A stretch of DNA of 64,000 nt. It comes from Rhizobium mesosinicum. Lineage in GTDB: Bacteria > Pseudomonadota > Alphaproteobacteria > Rhizobiales > Rhizobiaceae. The position numbers and the translations under genes are program-made. This document shows, piece after piece, positions 1 through 7,503 of the stretch. A model generated the notes under the pieces. It saw only the letters and a program-made list of their open reading frames with translations, made no database searches and was not told the DNA's origin. The DNA lies in NCBI RefSeq assembly GCF_019511345.1, contig NZ_JAEUAK010000007.1:62001-126000 (forward strand), in the 5' to 3' direction. Each line of letters starts with the position of its first letter. Positions within the stretch are counted from its first letter, which is position 1.

Positions 1-514
1 TCTGCACGCGCAGCTTCGCATCGAGATTGGAAAGCGGCTCGTCGAACAGGAAGACTTGCGGATCGCGCACCAATGCGCGGCCCATGGCGACACGCTGACG
101 CTGGCCCCCTGAGAGCTGTTTGGGATAACGGTCGAGCAGCTTTTCAAGGCCAAGGATGTTAGCCGCCTTAGCGACCCGTTCGGAAATCTCCGACGTATCG
201 GCCTTTTTCAGCTTCAGAGCAAAGCCCATGTTGTCGGCGACGCTCATATGCGGATAGAGCGCATAGTTCTGGAAGACCATTGCGATATCGCGGTCGCGGG
301 CCCTCAGGTTGCTGACGTCACGAGCACCGATCCGGATTTCGCCGTCGCTCATTTCCTCCAGGCCGGCAATCATGCGCAGCAGGGTGGATTTGCCGCAGCC
401 GGACGGACCGACGAGCACAACGAATTCTCCGTCGGCAATATCAACGCTGATGTCCCTGATGACATTGACGGCGCCAAAGCGTTTCTGGACGTTTCGAATA
501 TTCACGTTTGCCAT
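1..514 (-). CDS. ABC transporter ATP-binding protein, MalK/UgpC type (partial)
   Basis: ATPase subunit of a CUT1 carbohydrate importer; it would drive import through the two permeases encoded just upstream in the same operon. The reading frame starts with ATG at 514 and runs off the left edge of the window, so only about 171 N-terminal codons are visible. The Walker A motif GPSGCGKST lies near residue 36, the Q-loop region VFQNYALYPHMSV near residue 80, the signature LSGGQRQRVAMGRAL near residue 135, and the Walker B stretch FLFDEPLSNLDAKLRVQ sits at the edge. The C-terminal regulatory (TOBE) domain is outside the window. It starts 25 bases after the MalG-like permease stop, so it is very likely co-transcribed with it. 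The substrate cannot be told from this fragment. Confidence 0.93.
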   Translation of the reverse strand, partial: MANVNIRNVQKRFGAVNVIRDISVDIADGEFVVLVGPSGCGKSTLLRMIAGLEEMSDGEIRIGARDVSNLRARDRDIAMVFQNYALYPHMSVADNMGFALKLKKADTSEISERVAKAANILGLEKLLDRYPKQLSGGQRQRVAMGRALVRDPQVFLFDEPLSNLDAKLRVQ

Positions 515-539
515 GTTGATGGTCCTTTGAATGCCTGGG

Positions 540-1361
540 TCAGCCGCCCTTGACGGCACCAGCCGTCAGGCCCGCAACGATCTGCTTTTGCGCAAACATG
601 GTGAGTACCAGCACGGGCAGGGTTACGATGAGTGCGGCTGCAGCAAGCGGCCCCCAACTGACCTGCTCGAACGAGAGCATGTTATAGACGGCCACAGGCA
701 GGGTTCTGGTTTCGCGGCTCGCAAGCACGATGCCGAAGACGAAGTTGTTCCAGGAGAAGATGACCGAGAGGATGAAAGCTACGACGATGCCGGGCTTGGC
801 GATCGGCAGCGCCACCAGGCGGAAGACCTGCCAGGAGGTCGCGCCGTCGATGCTGGCCGCCTCTTCAAGCTCCATCGGCGTCGTTTCGAAATAGCCGATC
901 ATGATCCAGACGACGATCGGCACCGTTACCACCAGATGGATGATGATCTGCGGCCAGAGCGTGCCGAGAAGGTTCAGCCACTGGAACAGCAGGAACAGCG
1001 GAATGAGGAAGGACAGGCCTGGCGTCATGCGGGCGATCATGATGACCATGGCGGAACGCTCCGCCTTGAGCCGCGCGATGCCGTAGCCGGCGGGTACGCC
1101 GATCAGCAGCGCGAGCAAGGTTGCGCCGCCGGTTACGAGGATCGAATTCCAGAAATAGAGGAAGAAATTATTCTCCTCGAAGACCTTCATGTAGTTCGAC
1201 CAGGCGAAACGCTCGGGGATGAAGATCGGCGGATAGGCGCCATTGTCGATTTCATATTTCAGCGATAGCGAGATCATCCAGAGAAAGAACAGGATGACAG
1301 GGGAGACCATGACGAGGGCGACAAACAGCAGCCCGATGCGATCGATCGTCTTGCGTTTCAT
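540..1361 (-). CDS. ABC sugar permease, MalG-like (CUT1)
   Basis: Inner-membrane permease of 273 residues, the MalG-like half of a CUT1 importer. Six hydrophobic segments are visible, the first at about residues 10-32. The cytoplasmic EAA loop reads MELEEAASIDGATSWQVF near residues 162-179, the contact site for the ATPase. Its ATG overlaps the TGA of the upstream permease gene by one base (TGATG at 1361), which suggests translational coupling. With the binding protein, MalF-like permease and ATPase it forms one operon read leftward. The substrate is unknown; the linked aldolase-family enzyme hints at a sugar acid or sugar. Confidence 0.93.
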   Translation of the reverse strand: MKRKTIDRIGLLFVALVMVSPVILFFLWMISLSLKYEIDNGAYPPIFIPERFAWSNYMKVFEENNFFLYFWNSILVTGGATLLALLIGVPAGYGIARLKAERSAMVIMIARMTPGLSFLIPLFLLFQWLNLLGTLWPQIIIHLVVTVPIVVWIMIGYFETTPMELEEAASIDGATSWQVFRLVALPIAKPGIVVAFILSVIFSWNNFVFGIVLASRETRTLPVAVYNMLSFEQVSWGPLAAAALIVTLPVLVLTMFAQKQIVAGLTAGAVKGG

Positions 1362-2299
1362 CAGCGTGTCTCCGTGTCGGACCAGTTGGCGCGCTGCCGG
1401 ATCATCATCAGGACGAAGGAAAGCGCGATAATCATGATGAAGAAGACGACCGCCATCGCCGACCCGTAGCCGATGTCATAGTAGGAGAAGGCCGTATTAT
1501 AGAGATAGATGTTGATCGTCTCCGATGCGGTGCCGGGCCCGCCCTGTGTCATCGCATAGATGATATCGAAGCTCTTGACCGCATCGATGCTTCTGATCAT
1601 CACGCCGATCATCAGGAAGGGTGCGATCATCGGCAGGGTCAGGTAGCGGAACTTCTGCCAGGCGTTGGCGCCGTCGATTTCGGCACTCTCATAGGGTTCG
1701 CGCGGAACGGCCGCCAGGCCCCCGAGAACGATCAGCATGATCAGCGGTGTCCATTGCCAGGTCTCGACCAGCACGAGCGAGGGAATGACGCTGTTCTGGT
1801 TGTAGATCCATTCCTGCGGCCCGATGCCCACGAGCGACAGCAGGTAATTGAGCACGCCGAGCTGCGGATGGAACATCATCGTCCAGACGAGCGCTATGGC
1901 GACCGGTGTCGCCATCATCGGCATGACGAAAACGCCGCGCAGCAATCCGCGGAACGGAAACTGCGCGTCGAAGATCAGGGCCGCGAGCGTGCCCAGGATG
2001 AGAGGGGCGACGACGGCAAGCAGCGTGTAGAGCGCCGTGTGCCAAAGCGATTCCCAGAAGCGCATGTCCACCAGCAGCCGGGTGTAATTGTCCAGACCGG
2101 CAAAAACCACCGGCTGGCCCAGGGTCCAGCTGTTCACGCTCATCCAGAGCGTAAACACCCAAGGAAACACGATGACCGCGGCGATGACGAGCAGCGCCGG
2201 GACAACGAAGGGCCAGTAGTTCGGAGCAAGCCGACCTGGCTTGCTCCTCCCGTTTGCGATGCTATTCGATCGCGTGGTGTCCATGCTCACGGATGCCAT
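1361..2299 (-). CDS. ABC sugar permease, MalF-like (CUT1)
   Basis: Inner-membrane permease of 312 residues, partner of the MalG-like protein. I start it at ATG 2299 (MASVSMDTTRS), because that codon overlaps the TAA stop of the binding-protein gene by one base; the frame is open further upstream, but that stretch lies inside the binding-protein gene. A first membrane span lies at about residues 30-50, and the EAA loop YESAEIDGANAWQKFRYLTLP is near residues 205-225. Both overlaps in this operon (TAATG here, TGATG at the far end) point to coupled translation. Substrate not deducible. Confidence 0.92.
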   Translation of the reverse strand: MASVSMDTTRSNSIANGRSKPGRLAPNYWPFVVPALLVIAAVIVFPWVFTLWMSVNSWTLGQPVVFAGLDNYTRLLVDMRFWESLWHTALYTLLAVVAPLILGTLAALIFDAQFPFRGLLRGVFVMPMMATPVAIALVWTMMFHPQLGVLNYLLSLVGIGPQEWIYNQNSVIPSLVLVETWQWTPLIMLIVLGGLAAVPREPYESAEIDGANAWQKFRYLTLPMIAPFLMIGVMIRSIDAVKSFDIIYAMTQGGPGTASETINIYLYNTAFSYYDIGYGSAMAVVFFIMIIALSFVLMMIRQRANWSDTETR

Positions 2300-3630
2300 T
2301 ATCCCTCGCTTCGGGCCAGTACCGGTTCGAACTGCGCCGTGGCGCTCTTCAGTTCCGCTGCCGGATCGGCGCCGCCGATCATGTTGGTCAAGCCGACGCC
2401 ATAGATGTCGCGGAACTCGGTAACCGGGATGATGACCGGCAGCGCGAGCTGCGAGACCTTTGCCGAGCCCGCAACGGCATCGACCCAGGTGCTCGGCATG
2501 GTGACGCCCTCGCGAACCTTGGCGTCTTCGAGAATCGAATTGCGGAAGGGAACGCCGGCACCCGCCTGCAGAAGGCGCGCGCCCATGTCGTGGGAAATGA
2601 CCCACTGGCAGAAGAGATAGGCCGCTTCCTTGTTCTTGCTGGCGGCGGTGACGCCGATGCCGTCACCGGTCGTGGCGGCCGCCTGTGCCTTTGGTCCCTT
2701 CGGCATGATACCGTAGCCGACCTTGCCGACGACGCGGGACTTTTCCGGATTCTCGATCGGCGGCGCGAAGCCGACGCCATCGAGCCACATGCCGACCTTG
2801 CCCTGCAGGAAGGCAGACTGTGCCTCCGCCCAGTTGAAGCCGGACACGCCAACGGGCGCAGACTTCGTCATCAGGCGCTGATACATCTTGGCCGCCTCGA
2901 CGGCTTCGTCAGAGGTCGTGCGCAGCTTTCCATCCGGGCCGAGCGGCGTCGAGCCATAGCCGAGCAGCAGGGTGGTCCAAACCGGAACGTTGGCATTCTT
3001 GAGGCCACGAGCCACGAAGCCGTAGCTATTGGAGGACTTATCGGTCAGGGCTTCAGCGGCACTAGCCATGTCATCGAATGTCGACGGATAGGACAGGCCC
3101 TTCTTCTCGAACAATTCCTTGTTCCAGTAGACGATCCAGTAGTCCACCGAGAAGGGAAGCGAGCGCAGCACGCCTTGCGAGTCCTTGGCAAACTGCAGGC
3201 CGGCTTCTGCAAAGTCGCTTTCGACCAGAGATGGGTCGGTCAGCGACGGATCCTTGATGAAGCCACTGATGTCGGCAAGCCAGCCGCCCTTTTCGAACTG
3301 GCGCTTCTGGACGTGATAGCTGAGGTGCACGACGTCGAAGCTGGGCTTGCCGGAGCTGAGTTCGATCGTCGTCTTCTGGCGCTGCTGCTGCTCCGGCGTT
3401 GCCTCGGCATTGACCTTGATGCCGGTCAGGGCCTCGAACTCGCTCAGATATTTGAGGATCGTCTCGCTACGCGGGCTCTTGACGAGATTGACCTCGAGCG
3501 TCGTTCCGGCAAAGCGCTTCCAGTCGACAGCTGCCGAAGCAGGCTTGATGCCCAGCAGGCCGGCGGCACCGATTGCTGCGGAACCTGCCAGGAAGTTTCG
3601 GCGCGTCGGACGAATGAATGATGATGACAT
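2299..3630 (-). CDS. ABC sugar-binding protein with Tat signal (CUT1)
   Basis: Periplasmic solute-binding protein of 443 residues that would deliver a carbohydrate to the two permeases. I choose ATG 3630, preceded by a strong AGGAGGAG ribosome site; an open extension to 3669 has no support. The N-terminus carries a twin-arginine signal (TRRNFLAGSA at residues 9-18) followed by a hydrophobic stretch and an ASA cleavage-like site, so the protein is probably exported folded by Tat. The rest resembles family 1 extracellular solute-binding proteins (for example DVVHLSYHVQ, WKNKELF-like and NSYGF motifs). First gene of the transporter block and downstream of gntR. Confidence 0.92.
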   Translation of the reverse strand: MSSSFIRPTRRNFLAGSAAIGAAGLLGIKPASAAVDWKRFAGTTLEVNLVKSPRSETILKYLSEFEALTGIKVNAEATPEQQQRQKTTIELSSGKPSFDVVHLSYHVQKRQFEKGGWLADISGFIKDPSLTDPSLVESDFAEAGLQFAKDSQGVLRSLPFSVDYWIVYWNKELFEKKGLSYPSTFDDMASAAEALTDKSSNSYGFVARGLKNANVPVWTTLLLGYGSTPLGPDGKLRTTSDEAVEAAKMYQRLMTKSAPVGVSGFNWAEAQSAFLQGKVGMWLDGVGFAPPIENPEKSRVVGKVGYGIMPKGPKAQAAATTGDGIGVTAASKNKEAAYLFCQWVISHDMGARLLQAGAGVPFRNSILEDAKVREGVTMPSTWVDAVAGSAKVSQLALPVIIPVTEFRDIYGVGLTNMIGGADPAAELKSATAQFEPVLARSEG

Positions 3631-3682
3631 GCTGCTCTCCTCCTCTTGTGTAGCCTGCGATCTCCTCACCGCAGGCGTCAGT

Positions 3683-4342
3683 CTAAATTCTCAGCGCGCG
3701 ACTTCGCGCGTGATTGATATGTGCGGCAAGCGCATCGACGGCCCCTTGCGCATTCCTTTGCTCAATGGCCTCCAGGACGCGAAGATGCTCACCCATGACG
3801 GGGCCGACGCGCCCGTCGATGCGGAAGCGTTCCTGGCTGATCAGGCGCATCTTGATGGAGTTGACGCGGTAGGCGTTGGAAATGATGGTGTTTCCGAGCG
3901 CATCGATGAAGGCATCATGCATGCCCCAGTCGACGGCCTGGGCGTGGGCTTCCAGTTCATGTGAATGATTGCCGCCTTCGATTGCCGCCACGATCTCGCG
4001 ATGCTGCTTCAGGAGTGCCGCAATCGTCTCGTCGCTTGCCGTTTCCGTGAAGATGCCAACGGCTTCCTTTTCGAGAAAAAGTCGGAGCTGAAAGGCTTCG
4101 CGGATGAGGTTGAGATCGATGTGGGCAATCTGCAGACCGCGCTGCGGTACGGTCTTGATGAGGCCCTCAGCTTCAAGCCGCGGAATGAGCTCGCGAATGG
4201 CGCCAAGCGTCAGGCCGGTCAGCTCGACAAGTCTGCGCTGCGAGACGAATTGCCCGGGACGAACGTCACGCGCAAGCAGATGCCGGGTAAAGCTCTCATA
4301 AGCTTTCTCTCTCAGCGTCGGCTGCTCGTCCGCTCCATCCAT
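3683..4342 (-). CDS. GntR-family regulator, FadR/FCD subfamily
   Basis: Transcription regulator of 219 residues, with a winged-helix DNA-binding domain at about residues 8-70 (VSQRRLVELTGLTLGAIRELIPRLEAEG split over helices 2-3) and an FCD ligand-binding domain after it with the usual spaced histidines. I start it at ATG 4342 because GAGGAG lies seven bases before it; an ATG at 4360 is in frame but has no clear ribosome site. It sits between the aldolase-family gene (24 bases) and the binding-protein gene (52 bases), all leftward, so it probably controls its own operon in response to the imported sugar or its breakdown product. Confidence 0.9.
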   Translation of the reverse strand: MDGADEQPTLREKAYESFTRHLLARDVRPGQFVSQRRLVELTGLTLGAIRELIPRLEAEGLIKTVPQRGLQIAHIDLNLIREAFQLRLFLEKEAVGIFTETASDETIAALLKQHREIVAAIEGGNHSHELEAHAQAVDWGMHDAFIDALGNTIISNAYRVNSIKMRLISQERFRIDGRVGPVMGEHLRVLEAIEQRNAQGAVDALAAHINHARSRALRI

Positions 4343-4365
4343 CGGGCTCTCCTCGTACATGACCG

Positions 4366-5250
4366 CTATGCTGCCTTTGTGCGAAAAAGTCCGTCAAAAG
4401 CAAGGGCAAGCTCGCGTCTGCCATCGGCGGAGATTGACGTCAAAGGAGGGCGAACCGCAAGCCATCTATCATCGCCAGTCATTTTTGCCACCATGACTTT
4501 CACAGCCGGCGTCACGGGATGCTTGAGAAGTTCGCCAACGAACTGTTCGACGCGCGGATCGTCATTGCCGTCGACGGCCATGGCGCGGACTTCGTGCGGC
4601 GCAAAATTGGCCATGCCCGAAATCGCACCCTGGCCTCCCATACGCACACCCTTGGCGAGGTGCCGCTCGTCGCCGATCAGGATGATCAGGTCGCCATGCT
4701 GGCGCAGCAGGGTCTCGGTGTAGGGCCAGTCGCCGGAGGAGTCCTTGACGCCGGTGACGATGGATGGGAAAGCCTTTCGCAACCGGCTGATCAGGTCGAT
4801 GCTCAACGCGACCATCGTGACCGAGGGAATGTTGTAGACCAGCACGTCACGCGCTGTGTCGCCTACGTGCGCAAAGACGTCGGCAAACCAGGCAAAAATG
4901 CCGTCATCGCTGACATTCTTGAAATAGGAGGGTGGGGCGAGAAGGATGTTGCCCACGCCCTTCGACAGAGCCTGTGACATCTGCTGCGCCGCATCCTCCG
5001 CCGCATCGACGAGCACACCGACGACGATCTGCCCCGGCTGAACGCCGGCGGCAATAAATGCGTCAAGGATCCGTTCGCGTTCTTGACTGCCGATCGATGC
5101 GCCTTCCCCTGTTGTTCCGAAGAGAGTGACGCTGGCGCAGCCCGAATCAAGGCTTCGCTTTGCCTGGGCGAGCATGACCTCGGCGGCGATGGCGCCGCTG
5201 CTTTCAAAAGGTGTCGCCAATGCGACCGACAAACCAAACACCGTCACCAA
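4366..5250 (-). CDS. DapA/NanA-family (dihydrodipicolinate synthase-like) aldolase
   Basis: Class I aldolase-fold enzyme of 294 residues. Family members condense or cleave pyruvate-derived 2-keto acids through a Schiff base. The family markers are visible: GTTGEG near residues 45-50, the catalytic-type tyrosine in VYNIPS near 138, and the Schiff-base lysine in GVKDSSGD near 167. Start is TTG at 5250 after AGGAGACATA, with GTG at 5247 as alternative. It is the first gene of an operon with gntR and a CUT1 importer, which argues for a catabolic role (for example cleavage of a 2-keto-3-deoxy acid or N-acetylneuraminate-like acid) rather than lysine synthesis. The exact substrate is not deducible. 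Confidence 0.87.
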   Translation of the reverse strand: MVTVFGLSVALATPFESSGAIAAEVMLAQAKRSLDSGCASVTLFGTTGEGASIGSQERERILDAFIAAGVQPGQIVVGVLVDAAEDAAQQMSQALSKGVGNILLAPPSYFKNVSDDGIFAWFADVFAHVGDTARDVLVYNIPSVTMVALSIDLISRLRKAFPSIVTGVKDSSGDWPYTETLLRQHGDLIILIGDERHLAKGVRMGGQGAISGMANFAPHEVRAMAVDGNDDPRVEQFVGELLKHPVTPAVKVMVAKMTGDDRWLAVRPPLTSISADGRRELALAFDGLFRTKAA

Positions 5251-5262
5251 TATGTCTCCTTA

Positions 5263-5292
5263 ATGTCAGTAGAGTATGACTAACATGTCAGT
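5263..5292. promoter_or_regulatory. Candidate GntR operator/promoter of the aldolase-CUT1 operon
   Basis: The octamer ATGTCAGT occurs twice, at 5263 and 5285, exactly 22 bases apart, and the second copy lies in a near-palindrome ACTAACATGTCAGT (5279-5292, one mismatch between arms). On the minus strand a TTTACA box (about 5300) lies 17 bases before TAGTCA, so the repeat would overlap the promoter. The place and symmetry suit the GntR regulator of this operon; this is inference. Confidence 0.4.
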
Positions 5293-5427
5293 TGTCGGCT
5301 GTAAACCTGTTTGTGGTAAATGCGTCTTTTGGTGGCGAAGGGCTGTGGATGGGTCTCGGGAACAGGTGGCTCGTGCCCGCGGTGCTGCGCTGGTCTCGAC
5401 GGCGCCAATTGTAGCGCAGTGAAGCGA

Positions 5428-5459
5428 CGCGCGGTCAGTGACGTGACGATGACCGCGCG
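5428..5459 (-). terminator. Hairpin downstream of the GH39 gene
   Basis: Perfect 10-bp inverted repeat CGCGCGGTCA / TGACCGCGCG with a 12-base loop, 67 bases after the stop of the leftward GH39 gene. There is no T-run, so it may be a transcript-stabilising or Rho-assisted hairpin rather than a simple intrinsic terminator. The rest of 5251-5525 holds only the promoter/operator region of the next operon. Confidence 0.5.
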
Positions 5460-5525
5460 CCGGATTGCTCTGAGGTGGTCACGGAGTGCAACTTGAAGGG
5501 TTGCGCTCCCGCTTTTCCCGCCGTC

Positions 5526-7130
5526 TCACCAGTCCAGGCGCAGGAGAGACACGCCCTGGCGCGGCAGGGAGAAGGTGAGATCGATCTTGCCGTCGCGGAC
5601 CGAAACAGATGTCTTGTCGTCGATCTCGGCGAGTTTGCCGGAGGCCTCGAGCCTGGTGTAATCGGCGCCCGCGATATCCTGCGGTTTGCCCATTTCTTTC
5701 CAGATGCGGAAGGAGTTGGAGTGCTGCTCGTCCATGCGGAAATGCTTGAGCGCGGCCGGACGATTGCCCCAGCCATCGATCGACAGGCTGATCTCGGCAG
5801 CGGGGCCTGCCTCGTCGTCATCGTGATAATGCCAGACGAGAACGGAGACGCCCTTGTCGTCGCGGGTCGCGACGACGTTGACGTCGGGCTTGTCGCGAAC
5901 GCCGTGGCTCATGATATCCTCGATGTCGCGGCGATAGTCGCTTTCGGATTCCAGCCACTCGCCGCCAAGTTTGCCGAGCATCCGGAAGCCGTTCAGCACC
6001 GCCTTGTCGACGCCGTTGGTCGCGAGATCCCGGAAGCCGTCGAAATAGGGCTGGTCGTCGAAAAGGAAGGCCCAAGTTACGGCACCTTCGATTTCGATAT
6101 TGGCACGGCGCGACAATTCATAAGTGCGGATCATGCTCTCGACGACATAGACGCCGTAGAGCGGTCCGTTGCGGTAGCCGTTCTGCGGGTGGACGCGGGC
6201 CGAGCAGGCAGCACAGCCTTCCGGGTCGGATTCGCCGATGACGACGGGCAGATGCCGAAGCTCGGGGAATTCATTGATAATGGCGAGATTGGTTTCGATG
6301 TCTCGCAGCTGCTTGTGCAGGCCCATGCGCACATGGCCGTCGAAGATGACCGGATTACCCTTGGCGTGGAATGCGATGAAATCGATCGGTGGCTTGTTCT
6401 CGACAACATGGCGCAGAAAGGCGCGAAGGAAGGTCTGCGCCTTCTCATTGGCGAAGCCGCCGCACGTGTGCGGGCCGCCGACGCGGGCTTTCGGCAGGGC
6501 GTGTTTTACGGCGCGCGCGCTCGCATCATACATGGCGCAGAATTCCGCAATCGTACCGGTCCAGTAATGGCCGTCTGGCTCGTTCCACACTTCCCAGGGC
6601 CAGGAGGAGACGACGTCTTCGCCGTAGCGGTTGGCCAGATGCCGCGCCCAGGCCTCGATGAGGTCGCCCCATTTCTTCAGGTCCTTCGGCGGCGCGGTCC
6701 AGCCGGTGGTGATCGTCGCGTATTTATCCGCCGGCTCCCAATGATGCTTGTAGGGACCGTCGAAATCGGAAAGCGCCTCCGGCGTGAAGCCGATCTGGAT
6801 CAGCGGAATGTTGCCGGCCTCGACATAGGCGTCGAAGATCTGGTCGATGATCGTCCAGTCATAGACGGGATTGCCGTTCACATCCTCCGTATAGGCATTG
6901 GTCGAGCCCCACTTTAGGGCCGGCTTGCCGTCGCCGCTCGTCAACAGATTATGGGTGCGAATGCGCGGAGCGACGGGGCTGAGTTCTGTCAGCTCCTTCA
7001 GAAGCTTCTTGCCATGGGGGGAATAGGTGTAGTTCGGCTCGTCATAGCCGAACCAGTTCCACAGCGGTTTATAGGCCCCTGTCGGCCTGCCGGCGTGAAC
7101 GTTGATGGTCACGTCATAGGGACTCGTCAT
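5526..7130 (-). CDS. Glycoside hydrolase family 39-like protein (beta-xylosidase type)
   Basis: Enzyme of 534 residues with a TIM-barrel resembling GH39 beta-xylosidases. The acid/base motif WEVWNEPDGHYW puts the catalytic glutamate at about residue 184, and a second candidate glutamate (nucleophile) lies in VVIGESDPEG near residue 300. No signal peptide is seen, so it is probably cytoplasmic and acts on imported oligosaccharides. Start ATG 7130 follows AGGAAAGACG; the frame is open upstream to 7235 without a ribosome site. It is transcribed away from the Opp-type importer beginning at 7504, which suggests that the importer supplies its substrate, perhaps xylo-oligosaccharides. The exact sugar is inference. 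Confidence 0.85.
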   Translation of the reverse strand: MTSPYDVTINVHAGRPTGAYKPLWNWFGYDEPNYTYSPHGKKLLKELTELSPVAPRIRTHNLLTSGDGKPALKWGSTNAYTEDVNGNPVYDWTIIDQIFDAYVEAGNIPLIQIGFTPEALSDFDGPYKHHWEPADKYATITTGWTAPPKDLKKWGDLIEAWARHLANRYGEDVVSSWPWEVWNEPDGHYWTGTIAEFCAMYDASARAVKHALPKARVGGPHTCGGFANEKAQTFLRAFLRHVVENKPPIDFIAFHAKGNPVIFDGHVRMGLHKQLRDIETNLAIINEFPELRHLPVVIGESDPEGCAACSARVHPQNGYRNGPLYGVYVVESMIRTYELSRRANIEIEGAVTWAFLFDDQPYFDGFRDLATNGVDKAVLNGFRMLGKLGGEWLESESDYRRDIEDIMSHGVRDKPDVNVVATRDDKGVSVLVWHYHDDDEAGPAAEISLSIDGWGNRPAALKHFRMDEQHSNSFRIWKEMGKPQDIAGADYTRLEASGKLAEIDDKTSVSVRDGKIDLTFSLPRQGVSLLRLDW

Positions 7131-7235
7131 CGTCTTTCCTCGTGAACGGCCAAGCCTCTGCCTCCTCCCGAAGGCTAACCGACCAATATGGTGATGAGAT
7201 GCGGCTGTCTTGGGAGGGCGCCGCGCTCGCCGCAA

Positions 7236-7264
7236 AAGCTAAGCGAAATGGCCATTTTGTCAAT
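7236..7264 (-). promoter_or_regulatory. Candidate sigma-70 promoter for the GH39 gene
   Basis: On the minus strand TTGACA (7264-7259) and TAGCTT (7241-7236) are 17 bases apart, about 100 bases before the GH39 start, in an AT-rich part of the 373-base divergent region 7131-7503. Position and spacing fit a housekeeping promoter. No regulator-binding site could be assigned. Confidence 0.45.
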
Positions 7265-7343
7265 AATACAAAAAACAACGATTAAACATGCGATAAAAAA
7301 ACCCGATATTTACAAGAGTTTTTGGCATTTAAGAAATTACCTG

Positions 7344-7372
7344 TTGCCGTTTGGCGAATAATTGTCGATAAA
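7344..7372 (+). promoter_or_regulatory. Candidate promoter for the Opp-type operon
   Basis: TTGCCG (7344-7349) and GATAAA (7367-7372) are spaced 17 bases apart, about 130 bases before the binding-protein start. The match to consensus is moderate, so this is a suggestion from position and spacing only. Confidence 0.35.
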
Positions 7373-7503
7373 TGTTGAGGCGAAGCTTGTCGTCTGGAGG
7401 AGCCATATGGACGATCAGGTCCTATGAAGACGCTTTCGCCGGAGCGTGATCGATAACGGATTACAGGAAGCGCCCGCCTCTGCGGGCCAAGGAGGAGCGT
7501 CCG

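Noticed and set aside
2254..3621. Long open frame on the plus strand opposite the binding-protein gene
   Set aside because: It is a shadow of the leftward gene in GC-rich DNA, with no family resemblance and no ribosome site.
5475..6917. 480-codon open frame opposite the GH39 gene
   Set aside because: Antisense shadow; the minus strand carries the recognised enzyme motifs.
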